From NCBI GenBank assembly GCA_964017195.1, contig OZ024895.1:27011875-27075874 (forward strand): a stretch of DNA of 64,000 bases, written 5' to 3'. Positions 62,877-64,000 of the stretch are shown piece by piece. Source of the DNA: Siderastrea radians. Lineage: Eukaryota; Cnidaria; Anthozoa; Scleractinia; Rhizangiidae. Position 1 is the stretch's first letter; each line of letters begins with the position of its first letter. Below the pieces are notes generated by a model that saw nothing but the letters and a program-made list of their open reading frames with translations, was not told where the DNA came from and made no database searches. The position numbers and the translations under genes are program-made.

Positions 62877-64000
62877 ACCCCCTTGTTTCTTTGAGTCTTA
62901 ATGATACATACCGCACAATACGTTTACGGTTTCGAATGCGGCTGAAGGACTCTGGGCTCCGCGTGTCTTATCCTTCAGGTCTCTTGCGTCACAAACATTT
63001 CACTTTGCACTCTCTTTGGACGGTTTCCTCGGGTGATGTTTGTTTCCTGAATTACCAAAAAGCAGCAAATCCCCAAATTAATGTAGATTTAATGTGCTTG
63101 TTAGGCACTGATGAAAGAAGACATCAAGCCCCTGATGTGGTACCCTGTGGTATACCTAGTAACTACCATATGTCCTCTTATACACAGGTTAGTATTTGTA
63201 AGCTCCTTGATTTTCCATATGGTTCCAAACCCCTTAATATGACAAGAGGTCGACTTTGATAACTACTATATGCTGACTGATTTTGTTTTCAACATTTTCA
63301 ATATGGTTTGACCTTTCAGAATTCACAACGCAGTCAGTTCAAAGCCTAACTTCACACTGCTTTTACTTCAAGTAATATTCAGTCCATTAGTAGGTAAGTG
63401 ATTAACATTTGTGACTTCTGTAGTGGTCTAAGTAGTCAGGTTTTAGGAGTCTTCTTGTTTGAGTGGTACGTGCATTTTTTCATAAACTTGTTAAATGTCA
63501 TCGAGAGTGCGAACATGCTTTATGTTTGTGTCGCGGTTTTGTCTTTAGGGGTTTTGAATGCTGTTGTCTTTGGCATGGACAGGGAAACACTCAACAGGCT
63601 CAATTTGACTCAAATGAAGGTATGCAAAAAAGCGTATTTGGGGGGGGGGGGTGGGGCCGTGTTAGTGTCTAAATCATGACCTTCTGTAACCCCATCGGAT
63701 TCTTGAACCTTTGTTGTCTCCAGAGCTGCCTGTTCCCCTCAGCCGGCGGCGCTTGGGCACAACGAAACCACTGAGCTGGCAAGCTATGAGACACATCTTG
63801 CATAATGCTAGAATCATTTATGAAAGCGTCTTGAATGTTTCTGGAATCTGCTCGTTTCTCTGAAGACAAATTGACGCAGTGATGTTTACCTAACATTCTG
63901 AGTAAAATGACGAGAGGGTTATAACCAACAACTAGCATTTGAGTGTTCCCTGGTTGCCTTTCAGGATCCACGACGCTACAGATATCTTGTTTTACCTACT
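30053..64000 (+). CDS. cAMP-receptor-like (class E-like) G protein-coupled receptor, partial at both ends
   Basis: Exons in phase: 30053-30109, 31158-31221, 31439-31526, 34878-34967, 54523-54570, 55315-55393, 62411-62458, 63105-63187, 63320-63393, 63549-63619, 63965-(64000). All internal borders are AG/GT. The product covers TM2 to TM7 and part of the tail: RLILALSVAAFLDSVSYLL (TM2), SSLCDFQAWLLSF (TM3 start, Cys), YYHLVSWGIPFVVACLPL (TM4), WCWI (loop Cys, likely disulfide partner), YYIPVYVCIIGLFVVYSYIF (TM5), PLMWYPVVYLVTTICPLIHR (TM6), FTLLLLQVIFSPLVGVLNAV (TM7). This matches cAMP-receptor-like/GPR157-like receptors of animals; the ligand is unknown. The TM1 exon and start codon were not found and lie upstream of 30053. 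The transposons from 31 to 63 kb are intronic to this gene; the intron 34968-54522 is 19.6 kb. Confidence 0.85.
31817..32113 (-). other. Unassigned open frame in a receptor intron
   Basis: 98 codons with an acidic N-terminal part (GEDKLKEEEESECLKDL) and a basic end. I recognise no domain and see no splice support. It may be a chance frame or a retrocopy piece. Confidence 0.2.
32141..32200. repeat. (TTA)n microsatellite
   Basis: About 20 uninterrupted TTA triplets in a receptor intron. Confidence 0.95.
32201..34877. other. Receptor intron, mostly unassigned
   Basis: No gene or clear element was recognised. The block at about 33017-33130 (GCACATTCCTG, TTCCTAAGAGAGGAAC) is similar to 56090-56190, so part of this intron is dispersed repeat. 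Confidence 0.5.
35268..35480 (-). mobile_element. 3' tail of the split LINE-A
   Basis: On - the sequence AAGGCACTATAAAAATTTTT runs into (TTATTA)n. This is the typical LINE 3' end and would directly continue the LINE sequence that breaks off at 52932 if the 17.45-kb element and one CTTA copy were removed. Confidence 0.65.
35700..36165. repeat. Left subterminal array of CATGCCCGGCATG palindromes
   Basis: Repeated TTCATGCCCGGCATGAAA motifs, self-complementary, separated by about 10-30 nt (AAATCG, TCGACT, TCGGCTT spacers). Confidence 0.85.
36166..36861. other. Interior of the CTTA element, no gene recognised
   Basis: AT-rich; short frames only. Confidence 0.5.
36862..37230. repeat. TACC-family repeat and poly-G tract inside the CTTA element
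   Basis: GGGGGGTACTCCTAGGAATT, then ATACCCATTTTCA units and CCATACCCCTTGGGGTAGC, followed by a run of about 18 G at 37210-37227. Confidence 0.6.
37231..39041. other. Interior of the CTTA element, no gene recognised
   Basis: The + frame 38005-38343 (112 codons) shows no recognisable domain. No terminal repeats or tandem arrays were seen. Confidence 0.45.
41253..47235 (+). CDS. Kolobok-type THAP-DDE transposase, 15 exons, intact
   Basis: Exons: 41253-41591, 41736-41843, 42048-42089, 42169-42228, 42377-42448, 42540-42678, 42768-43011, 43397-43760, 44017-44211, 44476-44662, 45096-45344, 45453-45624, 46014-46162, 46464-46658, 47111-47235. Every junction is GT-AG and in phase; 2640 nt, 879 residues. 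N-terminal THAP zinc domain (CVAARCDN at 5-12, SLCSVHF near 68). Next come a coiled-coil-like piece (exon 6) and an acidic stretch (exon 7), then a Cys-rich CHFCGTGSKPE...CTNSSC module. RNase H-like core: D489 in SGDGRHDSMGH, D556 in FISDRHTQI, E700 in CLEGFHSVLNQF. C-terminal zinc-knuckle-like CLACKNPMRGHKNVTDC. It should bind the element ends through THAP and cut at TTAA. Start chosen at the ATG opening the THAP domain. MITEs sit in two of its introns. The Kolobok name rests on recalled motifs plus TTAA. Confidence 0.85.
46219..46369. mobile_element. 151-bp hairpin MITE in a transposase intron
   Basis: AGTGTAGGATTCCTGTAGTC at the left, with its near-complement at the right (GGTCCTACACT). 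The arms fold over almost the whole length (TCAATTCAATAA, TTTACAAGTGTAGCT). It lies in the intron 46163-46463. Confidence 0.75.
46763..46934. mobile_element. 162-bp hAT-like MITE, 5-bp target duplication
   Basis: CACAT (46763-46767), then CAGGGCTCAAGACTTA ... TAAGTCTCAAGCCCTG, then CACAT (46930-46934). It lies in the intron 46659-47110 of the Kolobok transposase gene. Confidence 0.75.
47476..47628. mobile_element. 153-bp hairpin MITE between the Kolobok genes
   Basis: AGATTTAGCAAGAGAACGGG at the left pairs with the right arm, whose complement reads AGATATAGCAAGTGAATGGG. Both arms share GTTGAC and CATTAAAAATGCCC. It has no coding capacity. Confidence 0.65.
47772..49104 (-). CDS. Second Kolobok gene: protein with P2X7-ballast-like cysteine-rich domain
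   Basis: Exons in transcript order: 48740-49104, 48406-48666, 47772-47937. All borders are GT-AG and in phase; 792 nt, 263 residues, stop TGA. Residues 1-121 are acidic and end in a coiled-coil-like stretch (EEQ/ENEQLEKELKQRLEN). From about 122 follows GEWCTCGNCSRDLL, ECYCCKELEGC, CITEHPGFRPVCLEKWSL, then YLRAIAYREFTRLVYGYLGK and IPLPACAYFAIRSTF. This matches, as I know it, the intracellular zinc-coordinating 'ballast' domain at the C-terminus of vertebrate P2X7 receptors. No transmembrane channel part is present. The gene converges on the transposase gene, with its ATG about 200 bp inside the right terminus. Its function in the element is unknown. Confidence 0.8.
49445..52300. other. Interior of the CTTA element with repeat remnants, no gene recognised
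   Basis: A weak LINE-like end is read on + near 50759-50821 (FKTFKSKLKRFF). A repeat end GAGGTTCGACTGTAT lies at 51720-51735 and a poly-G run at about 52056-52070. Open frames here lack domains. Confidence 0.4.
52310..52640. repeat. Right subterminal array of CATGCCCGGCATG palindromes
   Basis: Repeated TTTCATGCCGGGCATGAAAT motifs, including a roughly 110-bp direct duplication containing ACCTCGTTTCCGT and CAGTAGCCTCGATATCA. Equivalent to the left array at 35700-36165. Confidence 0.85.
52932..53128 (-). mobile_element. LINE-A: 5'-truncated non-LTR retrotransposon 3' end
   Basis: On - the frame reads FSVCAPKLWNNLPEHTKC, then NLRNFKSSLKTHLFKHYF and a stop. This is the standard reverse transcriptase C-terminus. 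The 3' untranslated part breaks at the CTTA site and continues at 35480. Confidence 0.65.
53235..53800 (-). mobile_element. LINE-B: degenerate non-LTR retrotransposon fragment
   Basis: On - two stretches of reverse transcriptase C-terminal sequence are readable: IKQRILYYNSVIKPVLSYA / LKFQKRAAREV near 53620-53730, and HNRQTRCANFNIVCPAYN / EGGRTLSVLTTKSWNSLP near 53370-53490. They are separated by a stop. Clade not determined. Confidence 0.65.
53860..54470 (-). repeat. Three tandem tRNA-like elements on -
   Basis: tRNA-like heads near 53888-53962, 54136-54208 and 54372-54443 (for example TTGAACCCATGACCCTTTGA, CTGAGCTATTAAGC on +), spaced about 240 bp. Each is followed by GTGAACT(G/T)C tails. 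They are related to the units at 11860-12627 and 26755-27080 but more diverged. Confidence 0.65.
54797..54832. repeat. (AATCA)n microsatellite
   Basis: About six AATCA units in a receptor intron. Confidence 0.85.
55108..55245. repeat. TACC-family repeat fragment
   Basis: GGGTATGCGCTGCTCAACAG, GGGTATGGTTTTC and GGGTATGCAATTTC units next to a CCCCCCTGGGGGG palindrome, just upstream of the TM5 exon. Confidence 0.5.
55410..55648. repeat. 63-bp minisatellite of CCACTA/CCACCA triplets
   Basis: Three near-identical 63-bp units containing ACCACCACCACTGCCACC and CTATCACTGCTACTACCACT, starting 17 bp after the donor of the TM5 exon. All three open frames across it are shadows. Confidence 0.9.
55649..56307. 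other. Receptor intron with a dispersed repeat copy
   Basis: The block 56090-56190 resembles 33017-33130 (TTCCTAAGAGAGGAAC). No gene was recognised. Confidence 0.45.
56308..57606. mobile_element. Degenerate copy of the GGATTTGGACCCCC MITE family
   Basis: CACCGGATTGATGTGGACCC and CGGATTTGGACCCCC at the left, with inverted GGGGGTCAATATCCGCTAGC and CATATGGACCGGGGTG at the right. The interior is interrupted by a hAT-like MITE (56565-57382). Confidence 0.45.
56560..57387. mobile_element. 818-bp hAT-like MITE, TCTTA target duplication
   Basis: TCTTA (56560-56564), then CAGGCCCGTAGC ... GCTACGGGCCTG, then TCTTA (57383-57387). A poly-G tract lies near 57311-57326. No coding domain. Confidence 0.75.
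57607..58124. other. Receptor intron, no gene recognised
   Basis: The + frame 57543-57983 (146 codons) crosses the end of the MITE copy and shows no domain, so I treat it as chance. Confidence 0.45.
58488..58534 (-). ncRNA. Hammerhead-ribozyme-like motif, left arm
   Basis: On -: stem I strand TTGACT, core CTGATGA, a helix II of about seven pairs with a UU/UU loop, core GAAACGTC with the very short helix III ACGT, cleavage expected after GTC, then AGTCAA closing stem I. One extra U follows the first core, which lowers certainty. Confidence 0.55.
58542..60903 (+). pseudogene. Penelope-like reverse transcriptase / GIY-YIG endonuclease with two frameshifts
   Basis: Three frame segments: 58542 to about 58696 (IRQQLWFNHRCKDLGLVPAG), about 58688-60730, and 60730-60903 (YQRITLESWFTNLEQTPLNR, stop TAG at 60901-60903). 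Single-base losses near 58696 and 60727 explain both shifts. The long middle part (ATG at 59054) keeps RT motifs: KLVSFDVKSLFTSIP (motif A, about 59690-59735), GSPVSIVVAE (motif B), and YVDD at 59996-60007. It also keeps a GIY-YIG nuclease: GAVYKIKCCDCQATYIGETG (60571-60630) with RLTEHKRA. Otherwise no stop interrupts, so decay is recent. RT copies RNA at a nick made by the GIY-YIG domain (family knowledge). Confidence 0.85.
61109..61155 (+). ncRNA. Hammerhead-ribozyme-like motif, right arm
   Basis: Same layout as the left-arm motif on the opposite strand: TTGACT, CTGATGA (61115-61121), helix II, GAAACGTC (61142-61149), AGTCAA (61150-61155). A single C-to-T change lies next to the second core; stem I has six pairs. 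Confidence 0.55.
61226..61709. mobile_element. 484-bp foldback MITE
   Basis: GTGTAACTTTGCTAAAT at the left and ATTTAGCAAAGTTACAC at the right. The arms extend inward through GTACCCAGATCTCA and ACCATCGAAGAAAGTTT. An inner hairpin GTGAAAAGTTCACA / TGTGAACTTTTCAC lies at 61398-61530. Confidence 0.7.
62056..62410. other. Receptor intron end, no gene recognised
   Basis: No domain or terminal repeat was recognised up to the acceptor at 62409-62410. Confidence 0.5.
62640..62829. repeat. 190-bp near-perfect palindrome with a hammerhead-like core
   Basis: The left arm (GATAAGGTAGATTGGCCACC, GTAAAGAGATTGAAAGCTGA) is the reverse complement of the right arm with few mismatches. On + at 62734-62767: GCT, CTGACGA, helix GGGC/GCTC with loop TAAC, GAAACGTC, AGC. 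This is the same design as the Penelope arms, so it is probably an inverted pair of solo Penelope-type repeats. It lies in a receptor intron. Confidence 0.6.
62830..63104. other. Receptor intron, no element recognised
   Basis: The + frame 62810-63259 runs across intron and exon 63105-63187 in another phase and is rejected as a gene. Confidence 0.5.
63620..63964. other. Last visible receptor intron
   Basis: Poly-G tract at 63639-63648 and AT/GC-mixed sequence up to the acceptor before 63965. The - frame 63669-63971 shows no domain. Confidence 0.5.

Noticed and set aside
62810..63259. Plus-strand open frame of 149 codons
   Set aside because: It crosses the receptor exon 63105-63187 in a different phase, starts in the palindrome and has no domain. 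The receptor exon has splice and TM6 support.

Overview
The window looks like nuclear DNA of an animal, most likely an anthozoan cnidarian such as a stony coral. Genes are split by short GT-AG introns, base composition is AT-rich, microsatellites and minisatellites are common, and the mobile-element mix (KDZ-like, Kolobok, ISL2EU, hAT-like, Penelope, non-LTR elements and tRNA-like repeats) fits a cnidarian. The species assignment is inference; no rRNA or mitochondrial marker is present.

Layout. 33-7334 (-) holds a gene that splices in phase over nine visible exons into a KDZ-type transposase-like protein: zinc fingers, a CxC4-like cluster, an RNase H-like core and a C-terminal OTU cysteine-protease domain. 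7.4-17.9 kb is repeat-rich: a pyrimidine microsatellite, a 145-bp duplication, a LINE tail, a TTAA-flanked element, an inverted compound tRNA-like element with a 12-bp target duplication, two inverted GGAACACC arrays and a TA-flanked MITE. 17995-22598 is a complete ISL2EU-type DNA transposon with 87-bp terminal inverted repeats. It has an intact SAP/SWIM/YqaJ/PHD protein on + and a THAP/DDE transposase on - that is broken by a 64-bp tandem duplication. 22.7-29.9 kb holds a MITE with GGATTTGGACCCCC repeats, a paired-domain remnant, a 62-bp minisatellite, a tRNA-like element and a hAT-like element with a 6-bp target duplication.

From 30053 to the window end, ten in-phase exons plus the start of an eleventh on + encode transmembrane segments 2-7 of a cAMP-receptor-like (class E-like) G protein-coupled receptor. 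Its introns are full of transposons. One 19.6-kb intron (34968-54522) holds a nest: a LINE 3' end split by a 17.45-kb element (4-bp CTTA duplication, CATGCCCGGCATG palindromes), which contains an AGGCCTGA-rich element, which contains an 8.33-kb Kolobok transposon (TTAA sites), which carries three small MITEs. The Kolobok element appears coding-intact. It has a 15-exon THAP-DDE transposase gene on + and, convergent to it, a three-exon gene on - whose product resembles the cysteine-rich 'ballast' domain of the P2X7 receptor.

The intron at 55394-62410 carries nested MITEs and a Penelope-like retroelement (RT + GIY-YIG, two single-base frameshifts). That element lies between inverted terminal repeats, each with a hammerhead-ribozyme-like motif. 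The only recognisable host gene is therefore the receptor; almost everything else is mobile DNA in and beside it. Exon borders are from visual reading of splice sites and reading phase, without transcripts.
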